This document shows, piece after piece, positions 29,392 to 38,293 of a stretch of 64,000 nucleotides of DNA; the stretch's first letter is position 1; every line of letters starts with the position of its first letter. The notes under the pieces were generated by a model. That model saw only the letters and a list, made by a program, of their open reading frames with translations, searched no databases and was not told the origin of the DNA. The stretch covers positions 1 to 64,000 of the forward strand of contig JAKSLG010000008.1 of the NCBI GenBank assembly GCA_024401295.1, written 5' to 3'. The translations under genes were made by a program, and so were the position numbers. This DNA comes from Bacteroidales bacterium. GTDB taxonomy: Bacteria; Bacteroidota; Bacteroidia; Bacteroidales; Marinilabiliaceae.

Positions 29392-30309
29392 ATGAACCAG
29401 AAACTTTCAATTATGGAATCGGTGAAAACCGTATTTCTCAAAGCCTATGATTTCAAGGGCAGGGCACGGCGGTCAGAGTTGTGGCAATGGCGCCTGATGT
29501 ATTGTCTCTTGCTGCTGTTGACGTATTTTGTTTATGTATGGTCGGAACATTCTTATGATAATACCCCTCTTGCAATTTCGTTTTTTATGCCTTTGAGATT
29601 GCTGGTTATATTATGTATTGTTCCTAATATAGCGGTTACAGTGCGTCGTCTTCATGATATTGGCAAAAGCGGATGGTATCTGCTGATGCCGCTTTTACCC
29701 ATTATTGGAGATATAGCTCTTTTGGTCTGGACAGTTACCGATTCGTCGAAGGAAGACAATGAATGGGGGCCATCGCCAAAATATTCCGAAAGCGGCAAAT
29801 GTGTAGCTACTCCATCCACTCCATTGATGGAGAGTATGAGATTATTTTTCAAGAACATTATTTCGGTGAAAGGCCGTACACGCAGCTCAGAATTTTGGAA
29901 GCCTTTTTTCTTTCTCTATTTCGTGGATTCTGCTATTAATATAATTATATGGCTTATTTATGATCCTATCACAATTAGTAGAGTCTCCGAACTTCCATTG
30001 ATGTTCAATGTTTTGTCGATATTGAGTAACGTCTTGTGGTATTTTATATTGGTGACATTCTCCATAGCCGCAGTGCGACGTCTTCATGACATGGGCAAGG
30101 ATGGTAAGATGGTTTGGATGTTTGTAGCGCCAAGCTTGCTGTCATTTTTATTTCAATACTTCCATATTGAAAATTTTACGCTGTTTGTGGTGACTTCTTA
30201 TACTATTCAAATCCTGCAATATTCATTGTGGGCGTATTTCTTTACCGATTCCCAGAAGGCTGCCAATCAGTGGGGCGAGTCGTCCAAATATCCTGATGCT
30301 CAGGAATAA
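29392..30309 (+). CDS. Tandem DUF805 membrane protein
   Basis: This 305-residue protein is made of two consecutive DUF805 units. Unit one (residues about 1-140) contains 'AYDFKGRARRSELWQW', 'VRRLHDIGKSGWYLL' and 'DSSKEDNEWGPSPKY'. Unit two (about 143-300) repeats these as 'ISVKGRTRSSEFWKP', 'VRRLHDMGKDGKMVW' and 'DSQKAANQWGESSKY'. Each has about four membrane segments. Most DUF805 proteins I know are single units of 110-150 residues. The function of the family is unknown; an inner-membrane role is likely. Single gene, convergent with the xylan operon. Confidence 0.85.
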   Translation: MNQKLSIMESVKTVFLKAYDFKGRARRSELWQWRLMYCLLLLLTYFVYVWSEHSYDNTPLAISFFMPLRLLVILCIVPNIAVTVRRLHDIGKSGWYLLMPLLPIIGDIALLVWTVTDSSKEDNEWGPSPKYSESGKCVATPSTPLMESMRLFFKNIISVKGRTRSSEFWKPFFFLYFVDSAINIIIWLIYDPITISRVSELPLMFNVLSILSNVLWYFILVTFSIAAVRRLHDMGKDGKMVWMFVAPSLLSFLFQYFHIENFTLFVVTSYTIQILQYSLWAYFFTDSQKAANQWGESSKYPDAQE

Positions 30310-30360
30310 GGTGTGTTTATTTTAGGAGGATAATTAATCGCCTATATATTAATGAAAAAC

Positions 30361-30402
30361 GAGAGCGCTTCCGAAACCATCCAAGTTTCAGAAGCGCTCT
30401 CT
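30361..30402. terminator. Terminator between DUF805 gene and xylan operon
   Basis: A perfect GAGAGCGCTTC/GAAGCGCTCTC stem extended by GAAAC/GTTTC. The T run is better on the minus strand, so it mainly ends the xylan operon. Confidence 0.85.
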
Positions 30403-30431
30403 TAGTTCTTAATTGTTAATTCTTAATTGAA

Positions 30432-31469
30432 TTACTTGTCGATTCCCTCGATGGTCTTTATCTTGCCATCTACCCACTCGATCTCGCAAACCTTGAGAGA
30501 ACGGAGCCATGACTTGCCGCCTGAAGGTACTGAGTCGTGGTGGAAGAGATACCACTTGCCATTGAACTCAATGATAGCGTGGTGAGTTGTCCAACCTACA
30601 ACTGGAGTAAGGATCTCGCCCTGATATGTGAAAGGACCGTATGGGTTGTTGCCTACTGCGTAGCAGAGAAGGTGGCTGTCACCTGTAGAGTATGAGAAGT
30701 AGTACTTGCCATCTTTCTTGAAAGTCCAAGATGCCTCAAAGAAACGGTGTGGGTCATTAGCCTTGAGAGGCTTGCCGTTCTCGTCAACAACGAGGATTGG
30801 ACGTGGAGCCTCAGCATAGTTCATACCGTCCTTTGTGAGACGTACGCAACGGCTTGGCAATGCATCTACATCACCCTCTGGGAGATATGGAGTCTCGAGA
30901 TGGATGTTGTCCTTGTAGCGCTGGAGCTGACCACCCCAGAGACCGCCGAAGTAAACATATGTCTCGCCATCAGCATCATCGCGGAATGCGCACATATCGA
31001 TGCTGTATGAACCTGGGATTGGAGCCTCACCTGGGATGAATGGACCCTCTGGATTGTCTGCAATAGCAGCACCCCAGTGGAACACATCGTTGCGGTCCTT
31101 GAGTGGGAAGTACATGATGTACTTCTTTACCTTCTTAGAGAAGCCCATGCCAGCGGCCTGCTCCTCAGCGTTGGTAGGAACCTCTACCTCATACTCCTGA
31201 ACGTCGCAGTCCCAGAGCTGACGGCCTGCCCATGGAATATCTTCCTGACGGAGAACGCAGCCACAGTCAACAACCTCGCCAGTCATTGGGTCGCCATCGA
31301 TGCGGAGCACGTGGTAATCCTTCATGATGTACTGGTCGCCGTTGTCGTTCTCAACGTTGGAAGCCTCCCAGTCGTGGGAAGGATAGATATAGATCTTGCC
31401 ATTGAAGATATGTACTGAAGGGTCAGCCATATAGTCGGCAGGGAAAAGATAACGCTTTTTTGTTGCCAT
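30432..31469 (-). CDS. Glycoside hydrolase family 43 (beta-xylosidase / arabinofuranosidase)
   Basis: Five-bladed beta-propeller hydrolase acting on xylo-oligosaccharides or arabinose side chains. The 345-residue protein has the catalytic base in 'YMADPSVHIF', the pKa-modulating aspartate in 'SIDMCAFRDD' and the general acid in 'FFEASWTFKKDGKYYFSYS'. There is no signal peptide, so it should work in the cytoplasm on imported oligosaccharides. It is the last gene of the xylan operon, 18 bp after the GH10 gene. This matches, from memory, the XynD position in the Prevotella bryantii xylanase cluster. Confidence 0.9.
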   Translation of the reverse strand: MATKKRYLFPADYMADPSVHIFNGKIYIYPSHDWEASNVENDNGDQYIMKDYHVLRIDGDPMTGEVVDCGCVLRQEDIPWAGRQLWDCDVQEYEVEVPTNAEEQAAGMGFSKKVKKYIMYFPLKDRNDVFHWGAAIADNPEGPFIPGEAPIPGSYSIDMCAFRDDADGETYVYFGGLWGGQLQRYKDNIHLETPYLPEGDVDALPSRCVRLTKDGMNYAEAPRPILVVDENGKPLKANDPHRFFEASWTFKKDGKYYFSYSTGDSHLLCYAVGNNPYGPFTYQGEILTPVVGWTTHHAIIEFNGKWYLFHHDSVPSGGKSWLRSLKVCEIEWVDGKIKTIEGIDK

Positions 31470-31487
31470 GATTATTTAGTGTTTTAT

Positions 31488-32657
31488 TTAAAATTTGAAT
31501 TTACCATCTCTACCGAAAGGCAGTGGATAATCTGTGCGTCCCTTGATTGGGAAGTCATTCTTCCATGAAGAAGCATCTGTTACGCCCCAGAATGTCACAC
31601 GCTTAACGTGGTCTGAATACTTATTGACGATAGCAAAAAGATCCTTGTAACGGTTTTGCCATTCTTTAAGTCTCTCCTCAGGAATAACACCATTCTTGTA
31701 TGGGTCTTTTTCTTCTGTGTACTCGAAACGAGTAGCGACATCGGCGCCTGTGTATGGATTTGGAAGAATCGACATGTCAGTCTCTGTAAGCTGAACGTCA
31801 ACGCCTGCAGCGATGAAATCCTGAATAGATTTTTCATACTCGGCGAAATCCGGGAAATCCATGCCTATGTGTGTCTGAAGACCAACAGCATCAATACGGA
31901 TGCCCTTGCTCTTGAGACGTTTAATCATCTCGACAACAGTTGCGCGCTTGCCTGGAGCAGACATCGAGTAGTCGTTGTAATAGAGTTCTGCATCAGGATC
32001 GACCTCCATTGCACACTGGAATGACCAATCGATAAACTCCTCGCCCATAATCTGATAGAAGAGGCTATTGCGATATGAACCATCATCTTCAATTGCTTCA
32101 TTCACAACGTCATAGCCTTTGATCTTGCCCTTGTAACGAGTATAGACAGCTGTGATATACTCTTTGATATTTGCCTTGAGAGTATCGGCCGATACGAGCG
32201 AGCCGTCCTCGTTGTGGCAGAGCCAAATGGCAGCCTGTGAATGCCAGATTGGAGTATGACCTATGGCTGTCATGTTGTACTTCTGAGCATACTCGACAAA
32301 CTGGTCTGCAAGAACCCAGTCGAATTCACCCTTCTTAGGTGCAATGACTTCAGACTTCATGCAGTTCTCAGATGTAACGCAATTGAACTCTTGAGGAACA
32401 ACGCTCATCTCAATCTCCATCTGATTGCGGCTTCCGACAAGTTCGTAGCTTGGGTCGTCGAGTTTGTGCTCGTCTTTTTCAAGGTCTGCTGCCACAAGCC
32501 ACTGATTGACTGTTGCACCAATGAGAATATTCTCATTAGGTATGAGTGAACGAAGCTGCATGTTGCGACTAGCCTCCTGCTCCGGAGCAGAGCAAGAGGT
32601 AATCGTAAACAGACCAAATGCACCTATGATGCACCCATTTAGCAAATGGTTATTCAT
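31488..32657 (-). CDS. GH10 endo-1,4-beta-xylanase lipoprotein
   Basis: Cleaves the xylan backbone internally. The 389-residue protein carries a lipoprotein signal with lipobox ITSC (cysteine 22), so it is membrane-anchored facing the periplasm or the cell surface. The GH10 barrel is complete: acid/base glutamate in 'YDVVNEAIEDDG' and nucleophile in 'QLTETDMS'; 'AIGHTPIWHSQ' and 'GIRIDAVGLQTHIGM' are family segments. I see no carbohydrate-binding module. It lies between the symporter (20-bp gap) and GH43 genes. Confidence 0.94.
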   Translation of the reverse strand: MNNHLLNGCIIGAFGLFTITSCSAPEQEASRNMQLRSLIPNENILIGATVNQWLVAADLEKDEHKLDDPSYELVGSRNQMEIEMSVVPQEFNCVTSENCMKSEVIAPKKGEFDWVLADQFVEYAQKYNMTAIGHTPIWHSQAAIWLCHNEDGSLVSADTLKANIKEYITAVYTRYKGKIKGYDVVNEAIEDDGSYRNSLFYQIMGEEFIDWSFQCAMEVDPDAELYYNDYSMSAPGKRATVVEMIKRLKSKGIRIDAVGLQTHIGMDFPDFAEYEKSIQDFIAAGVDVQLTETDMSILPNPYTGADVATRFEYTEEKDPYKNGVIPEERLKEWQNRYKDLFAIVNKYSDHVKRVTFWGVTDASSWKNDFPIKGRTDYPLPFGRDGKFKF

Positions 32658-32677
32658 CTGTATTTTTCTGTTATTAA

Positions 32678-34138
32678 TTATTTATTTCTCGCCTCGATAG
32701 CTCTGTTCATCTCGTCAATCTTCTCGTCGGTGAGAGGATACTTGTAGATGAGATATGCTACTACGACAAGAAGAATAGCAGGTATGATTGTTGTGAACCA
32801 GAGGATAGCATTCTGAGCTATTTCAGAGTAAGTTCGGATTTTGATGTAATAAGCATTTACCGGAGCACTAATGAATGATGCAAGGAACACAACGATGAAG
32901 ATCGCGATCATAAGCTGGAGACACTTGTTGGCGCCAAACTCCCTGAACATCTCGCCGTATGACACAGGTTTCTCTGGTGTTGTAGCAATGCGCTCCTGAC
33001 AGCTCTTGAAACAGTAGAAGAGCAATGCGAGACCCGCGATAGCAAAGATTGCAATCACTGTAAACCATGCGTTAGGATCAGTCTGGAGAGCAGACTCCTC
33101 GTCAGTAAAGCTGAAGCCGATCATGCCCATAATCAAAGGAGTAATCCAGCCTGCGATAGAGAATCCGGCCTTAAAAGCCACACTTGCGAGGGCGTTTACC
33201 GTAGCAGCAGGACGATTGCCTGTGCGGTATTCAGATTCGGTGATTACCTCAGGTACAAGAGCCCACATGAGCGAGCCTACGAGAAGACCTACTCCGGTCA
33301 AAACCTTGGCAGCCTGAATCATAAATGTATATAAATCGCCCCATTCAGGAACCATCTCTACTTTACCAGTAGCCTCGTTGAGCTTTTCTACCAATGAGCC
33401 GGCATCAGTGAACTTAGGAATAGAATAGAGGATACAGAAACCTACAAAACCGATTGCGAGAAGTGTGTAATAGAGACCTTTCTTACCCAACCACTTCTTC
33501 AAAACTGGCATCGATGGAAGGATGATGAATGCAGGGATTGTACCGATGGCCATGAAGAGTGCCTGGTTCCAGTCGATAGTGGCTGCATGTGCGAAGTATG
33601 CAAGTCCGATAGGGAAACCTGCCTGAACAAGGATCTGGCCGATGTTGGCGCATACCATACGAGTTGATGTCAGCTTGAGGACTTCGTCGTTGTCACGAGT
33701 CATGCTGGCCATGATAGAACCGTAAGGAATGTTTACTACCGAATAGATCATGCTCAATACTGTATAGCTTACTGTCGCATATACAACTTTGGCTGTATAA
33801 TCCCACTCAGCAACCTGTGGAAGCATGAGGAAACATGCTGCAACAGTCAGAGGAATACCGCCATAAAGGAGGTATGAGCGATACTTGCCGAGTTTTGGAT
33901 TGTGGTTGTCGATGTAACGACCAACGATAGGGCTCCAGAAACAGTCAATAAGTCTGACTGTGAGGATAAGTCCACCTACGAAAGCTGGGTTAATCTTAAG
34001 TACTGTCGTCAGATACAGCATCAGATAAGTTGCTACGGTCTGGAAGATAAGGTTCTGTGCCAAGTCGCCCGAACCAAAACCGATTCTCTGTGCCCAGGAC
34101 AACTTGTAGAAGCCCTTCGATTCATTTGTGTTTTCCAT
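32678..34138 (-). CDS. GPH-family glycoside/pentoside:cation symporter
   Basis: Predicted inner-membrane importer of xylose or xylo-oligosaccharides driven by Na+ or H+. The 486-residue protein has about 12 membrane segments and the GPH-type start 'YKLSWAQRIGFGSGDLAQN', plus 'SPIVGRYIDNHNPKLGKYR' and 'VNIPYGSIMASMTRD' in the first half. It sits between the esterase and xylanase genes, like the XynB transporter in Prevotella xylan clusters. The exact substrate is inferred from the neighbours. Confidence 0.9.
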   Translation of the reverse strand: MENTNESKGFYKLSWAQRIGFGSGDLAQNLIFQTVATYLMLYLTTVLKINPAFVGGLILTVRLIDCFWSPIVGRYIDNHNPKLGKYRSYLLYGGIPLTVAACFLMLPQVAEWDYTAKVVYATVSYTVLSMIYSVVNIPYGSIMASMTRDNDEVLKLTSTRMVCANIGQILVQAGFPIGLAYFAHAATIDWNQALFMAIGTIPAFIILPSMPVLKKWLGKKGLYYTLLAIGFVGFCILYSIPKFTDAGSLVEKLNEATGKVEMVPEWGDLYTFMIQAAKVLTGVGLLVGSLMWALVPEVITESEYRTGNRPAATVNALASVAFKAGFSIAGWITPLIMGMIGFSFTDEESALQTDPNAWFTVIAIFAIAGLALLFYCFKSCQERIATTPEKPVSYGEMFREFGANKCLQLMIAIFIVVFLASFISAPVNAYYIKIRTYSEIAQNAILWFTTIIPAILLVVVAYLIYKYPLTDEKIDEMNRAIEARNK

Positions 34139-34163
34139 AGTGTTTATTGTGTTTTGTGAATGA

Positions 34164-35384
34164 TTATTCTGCTAAAAGCACAGGCCATGTGATGACCGTT
34201 GCAGCATATTTACCCATGGCCTCATATCCTTTTGGATTGAGGTGGAGCCAGTCGTCGCTATATTCAGCCTTGAGTTTCTGAGGATCGGCCTCGTCGCGAA
34301 CGAGCTGATCAAAGTCAATTACGCCATCTGCAAAGCCTGCATTGCGTATCCATTCGTTGACATACTGACGAGCAGCTTCATGCCAGATATTATAGTAGTT
34401 GTTGCCTTTGAATGGCGTGATTGTACCAAGATATACTCGCATTCCAGCTTTTCTTGCCTTGTCGATGAGTGTCTTGTATGCCTCAATGAGCTTCTCGGCT
34501 TTTTCCTCGCTCCTTCCCTTCCAAGCGCCTCCAATGTCGTTGACACCTTCGAAAATAACGAGTACACCAGCACCTCTCTGGCCAAGTATGTCGCGATCAA
34601 AACGCTTCAAAGCAGGCTGGCTCAAACCGCCTTCGATAACGGCATTACCACCAATTCCGAGGTTAAGCACACCGACATTGCCTTCGTATGCTTCTGCGAG
34701 GAAGTCGGTCCAGCGGTTCTGCATATTTGTTGTCGTGCCACGGCCGTCAGTTATACTGTTACCGAGGACAGAGATGCATTGTACATCAGAAGAGGCCTTG
34801 ACGTCGAGGGAGCCAATGCTGTACCAGTGGTCAATCTTTTCATCTACAACGAAAGCTGCCTTTGGCTTGCTCTCGCCCTTCATGATGTAAGATGTAGTTC
34901 GGCTTCCACGATGTGTTGTTGGCTTCTCTGGAGTGCGCTCGCCGTAGCATACCGTTACGCTGAGACGCTGCAACGGCTTGAGGTCGTATGCGAGATCGTC
35001 GCAGAATATTGTCTGTCCAGGCTCCAGAGTAATGCTCTTCTTGCCATTGAATTTGAGGTACTTTGCCGACTTCGCGTCGATCTGGTCAAGGTCGCCGTTG
35101 GCAATATATACAGATTTTATATCTACCGGAGTGGCGCTGAATTCGTTGGAGAGCATCATTCTGAGACTCTCGCCTCCTATAGATACATGTATCACCTGAC
35201 GTACAGATCTGTTGGAGAGGCTAGACTTTGGATAGTCCCAAGGATCGAGAGGAGCCTCTATGGCTGTGGCCCATGTGCCTTTCCAATCTTTCTGAGCTGC
35301 TGGAGCTTGTGCCACCGCAACGTTCGACCCCAAGGTCAAGGCCATGAGTGCAACACCGAGATTTCTTTTCATATTCATGTTCAT
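34164..35384 (-). CDS. Secreted SGNH/GDSL-type esterase, probable acetylxylan esterase
   Basis: The 406-residue protein has a signal peptide (about residues 1-26), a beta-sandwich N-terminal part (residues about 30-190), then an SGNH hydrolase domain. Catalytic elements are visible: nucleophile S210 in 'VLGNSITDG', 'GIGGN', 'FEGVNDIGG' and the D..H pair in 'DDWLHLNPKGY'. In this operon the likely job is removing acetyl groups from xylan, but the family has broad specificity. The start may be the ATG at 35384 or one of two ATGs just after it. The gap to the GH115 gene is 6 bp. Confidence 0.85.
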   Translation of the reverse strand: MNMNMKRNLGVALMALTLGSNVAVAQAPAAQKDWKGTWATAIEAPLDPWDYPKSSLSNRSVRQVIHVSIGGESLRMMLSNEFSATPVDIKSVYIANGDLDQIDAKSAKYLKFNGKKSITLEPGQTIFCDDLAYDLKPLQRLSVTVCYGERTPEKPTTHRGSRTTSYIMKGESKPKAAFVVDEKIDHWYSIGSLDVKASSDVQCISVLGNSITDGRGTTTNMQNRWTDFLAEAYEGNVGVLNLGIGGNAVIEGGLSQPALKRFDRDILGQRGAGVLVIFEGVNDIGGAWKGRSEEKAEKLIEAYKTLIDKARKAGMRVYLGTITPFKGNNYYNIWHEAARQYVNEWIRNAGFADGVIDFDQLVRDEADPQKLKAEYSDDWLHLNPKGYEAMGKYAATVITWPVLLAE

Positions 35385-35390
35385 ATTATT

Positions 35391-37943
35391 TTATTCTGCA
35401 GATGCCTTCACAACCTGGCTCTCTGTGCCAAAGAGGTGCGAACGGCTGTATCCGCCATAATCAATTACTATTTTCTGAAGCACCATTCCCGGTTCGATCG
35501 GACGGATGGTGAGTGTGTGAGTCTTGCCTTTGGCAATTGTCATCGGCGTAATGGTTTCGATGACACGCGTTGCAACGATGTCATACATCTCCCATTGATT
35601 TTCTTCCGTATATCTGCCATTGTAATTCACCTCAACCTGCTGAGAATCATCAATCTGGACACTATATCGATGTCCCTCTTTGCGTAGGAATGGCAATGTC
35701 GAGTTGGTAACTATGTGAACCTTCACTTCGCTGACATTCTCTGGCAGTTCAAATGAATATTGTATTGAAGCACCTTCTGTCGATGCTTTGTATGGCATCA
35801 GCGACATAGCTGATTTTGTTCGGCCATGTGTCGGAATGACAGCCCATTTTGCATCAGAAGCATCATTCGTCTTGTAATAGTGTTGTGCTTCGATTGCTAC
35901 AAATCCGTTCTGAGACTTGCTTCTGAACGATGTTGCAGATGCATTGTCGAGACGACGGCACATTGGCTTCGTATTCGTGTCAGGCTGCTGCCAGATTCTG
36001 TAGCCGATATGCGTCTGATCCATCAGATGATTCCACTTGCCGTTGTTCAGATGATGATATTCATCTGTGAGCTCAATATCGCGCTCAAAGCATTCGTCAA
36101 CCTTGTCGGCCCACAAGTTCGCCTCGATATCGCCAAGGTCGTAGAGATATGCATTCATGGCTTGTGCATAATACATCTCGTAGAGGTTGGCCATCGACTG
36201 AACCGGGAAGAGGATGAGCTGATAATATGCATCACGATATTCCTCCTTCAGCTGCTTATATTGGCGAAGCGCATCAGCCTCAAGTGCCTTGTATTCGTTC
36301 ACGACCTGAAGAAACTCGCCATTGTGCAGATTATATGTTCTGGCATTGAGCATCTCCGGCGTCACGCGACCATTGTACTGCAGATATTTCTCAAGAATAT
36401 ATTGCGCCTTCTTTGCATCGTCCTTGCCGAAGGCATCTTCGCAGAACTGATATGTATGGTCGCGGAATGTATCGACTGAGAATTGCTTTGGATCCCACGC
36501 CATTTTCAGGAAGAAGTCTATCGGATATTCCATTGGCTTCAAGTCGCCGACATTGAGAATCCACAGTTTGTCAATTCCATATTCATAGGTCAGGTTAAGC
36601 TGCTCCCACATGTGTGCCACTGGCGTGACATTTGCCCATTTCGAATTGCGTGGTGCACCCACATAATCCACATGATAGTACATACCCCAACCACCTTTGT
36701 GCGTTGTTGTTGGCACCTTGCGAATGTTGCCCCAGTTGTCATCACAAAGGAGAATCAACACGTCGTCCGGCACGCGAAGACCAATGTCGTAAAGGTGCTG
36801 AACTTCCTTGTAGAGAGCCCATACCTGCTGACGTTTTTCGGCAGGCTTGCCCGTCTCTTCCTTGATGATCTGACGCTGGTTTCTGAAGATACGTTCCATG
36901 AGCTTGAGGTTCTTTTCATCCTCAGACTGATACTCGTCGTCATGACCTTCCTTGCCACCAAGACCGGTGTCGCCATCACCACGCATACCGATTGTGATGA
37001 GATCCTCATTATCCTTCGAACGGCGTATTCCTTCGCGGAAGAAATCGTCGATTACTTTCTGATTTGAATCGTAGTCCCATGGACCATTTTCCTTGCGATG
37101 GCGGGCCCATTCCTGATGGTTGCGAGCCATTGGCTCATGATGCGATGTTCCCATGATGATGCCCATCTCGTCAGCAAGCTTACTGTTGTTGCTGTCGTCG
37201 GCATAGAAAGCATTGCCCCACATGGCAGGCCACATGTAATTGCCTTTCAGACGGAGAAGAAGCTCAAAGACCTTCTCATAGAAATGGCTGTTGAAGCCTT
37301 TGGCGAGCTGCGGATTTGCTGTCGGGCATTCGCTGTCTGGAAATTTCTCATTAACCCAACCCGAGAGGCATGGAGCCTCGTCGTTGAGGAAAATGCCTCG
37401 ATAGCGAACCACTGGCTCGTTGTCGGTATATACGCCCTGCTTGACATAGATTTCGTTGTGCTTGACAACAGGAACATCAGCCCACCAATGCCATGGCGAG
37501 ACACCCATCTGGCGCGAAAGTTCATAGACGCCATAGATTGCGCCACGCTTGTCGCTGCCGGCAATCACGAGTGCATCATCAACCATCGTGATGATATATT
37601 TTTCAGTCTTGCCCTGAAGCAACTTGCCATCAATCTTCTTGCTCTTGACGAGCGACTTTATCAACGATGATTTTTCGATTGTTCCAACGATGATGTTTGC
37701 CTTTGCATCTGCAACGATCTGGCCATTGACGTCGGCCACCTCACGGATGTCGGCAATGAGCGATTTGACTGCTCGCGACACGCCCGGATACTCATCGGCT
37801 GAAACCGCAATGCTCAGCTTGTCGCCATTTCGCATGAGAAGCTTGCCGCCATCAGCTGCTGAAAATGCAATAAAGTCGTCAGCTGCCATCATTTGAGCCG
37901 ACAATCCCAGCACGAGAAATAATAATACGATCAGTTTTTTCAT
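35391..37943 (-). CDS. GH115 xylan alpha-1,2-glucuronidase
   Basis: Removes (4-O-methyl-)glucuronic acid side chains from xylan. The 850-residue protein has a signal peptide (MKKLIVLLFLVLGLSAQMMA), a domain A with 'VVGTIEKS..', and the GH115 catalytic barrel with 'SPWHWWADVPV', 'NLWPAMWG'-like 'NYMWPAMWGNAF' and 'LCDDNWGNIRKVP'. A C-terminal beta-sandwich follows ('FVAIEAQHYYK'). Length fits the family. It is first in the operon, so its promoter region probably controls all five genes. Confidence 0.93.
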   Translation of the reverse strand: MKKLIVLLFLVLGLSAQMMAADDFIAFSAADGGKLLMRNGDKLSIAVSADEYPGVSRAVKSLIADIREVADVNGQIVADAKANIIVGTIEKSSLIKSLVKSKKIDGKLLQGKTEKYIITMVDDALVIAGSDKRGAIYGVYELSRQMGVSPWHWWADVPVVKHNEIYVKQGVYTDNEPVVRYRGIFLNDEAPCLSGWVNEKFPDSECPTANPQLAKGFNSHFYEKVFELLLRLKGNYMWPAMWGNAFYADDSNNSKLADEMGIIMGTSHHEPMARNHQEWARHRKENGPWDYDSNQKVIDDFFREGIRRSKDNEDLITIGMRGDGDTGLGGKEGHDDEYQSEDEKNLKLMERIFRNQRQIIKEETGKPAEKRQQVWALYKEVQHLYDIGLRVPDDVLILLCDDNWGNIRKVPTTTHKGGWGMYYHVDYVGAPRNSKWANVTPVAHMWEQLNLTYEYGIDKLWILNVGDLKPMEYPIDFFLKMAWDPKQFSVDTFRDHTYQFCEDAFGKDDAKKAQYILEKYLQYNGRVTPEMLNARTYNLHNGEFLQVVNEYKALEADALRQYKQLKEEYRDAYYQLILFPVQSMANLYEMYYAQAMNAYLYDLGDIEANLWADKVDECFERDIELTDEYHHLNNGKWNHLMDQTHIGYRIWQQPDTNTKPMCRRLDNASATSFRSKSQNGFVAIEAQHYYKTNDASDAKWAVIPTHGRTKSAMSLMPYKASTEGASIQYSFELPENVSEVKVHIVTNSTLPFLRKEGHRYSVQIDDSQQVEVNYNGRYTEENQWEMYDIVATRVIETITPMTIAKGKTHTLTIRPIEPGMVLQKIVIDYGGYSRSHLFGTESQVVKASAE

Positions 37944-38293
37944 AACGATTATTTGATAGATTTAAAACACGATTGTACCGACACGTCTGCGATAGAGGCA
38001 CAGCGGTCTGCAGTAATTGCGATGTGATTCGCGATGATATGGTTTTGTACTTGCATTATCATTCAAAAACGCATATTGCTACGATATGCGCGTAATAAGT
38101 AACGCAAAATTACAAAAACAAACACTTTTAAACATTAGCATTTGTATCGCGAATTTTTCCTTACGTAACATACGTTTCTCTAAAACGCATCGCAAATGTT
38201 AGGTCGATGGAGTTAACAAATGACGTTTAACGCCTGAAAAACAGAGGTTAAGAAGATTCGGAAAGCTTTTTTGATGATTTTCCGATTTTTGTT
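37944..38293. promoter_or_regulatory. Control region of the xylan operon
   Basis: This 350-bp gene-free stretch holds a -7 box (TAATTTTG, minus strand, 38105-38112), so the GH115 leader is about 155 nt. Two inverted repeats are visible: CGCATAT/ATATGCG with a 7-nt spacer at 38070-38090, inside the leader, and ACGTA/TACGT at 38163-38175, upstream of the box. They could be regulator sites. No regulator gene is encoded next to the operon. Confidence 0.55.

Noticed and set aside
34242-35687. Long plus-strand open frame (481 codons)
   Set aside because: It is antisense to the esterase and GH115 genes, which have intact catalytic motifs; its translation is cysteine-rich and resembles nothing.
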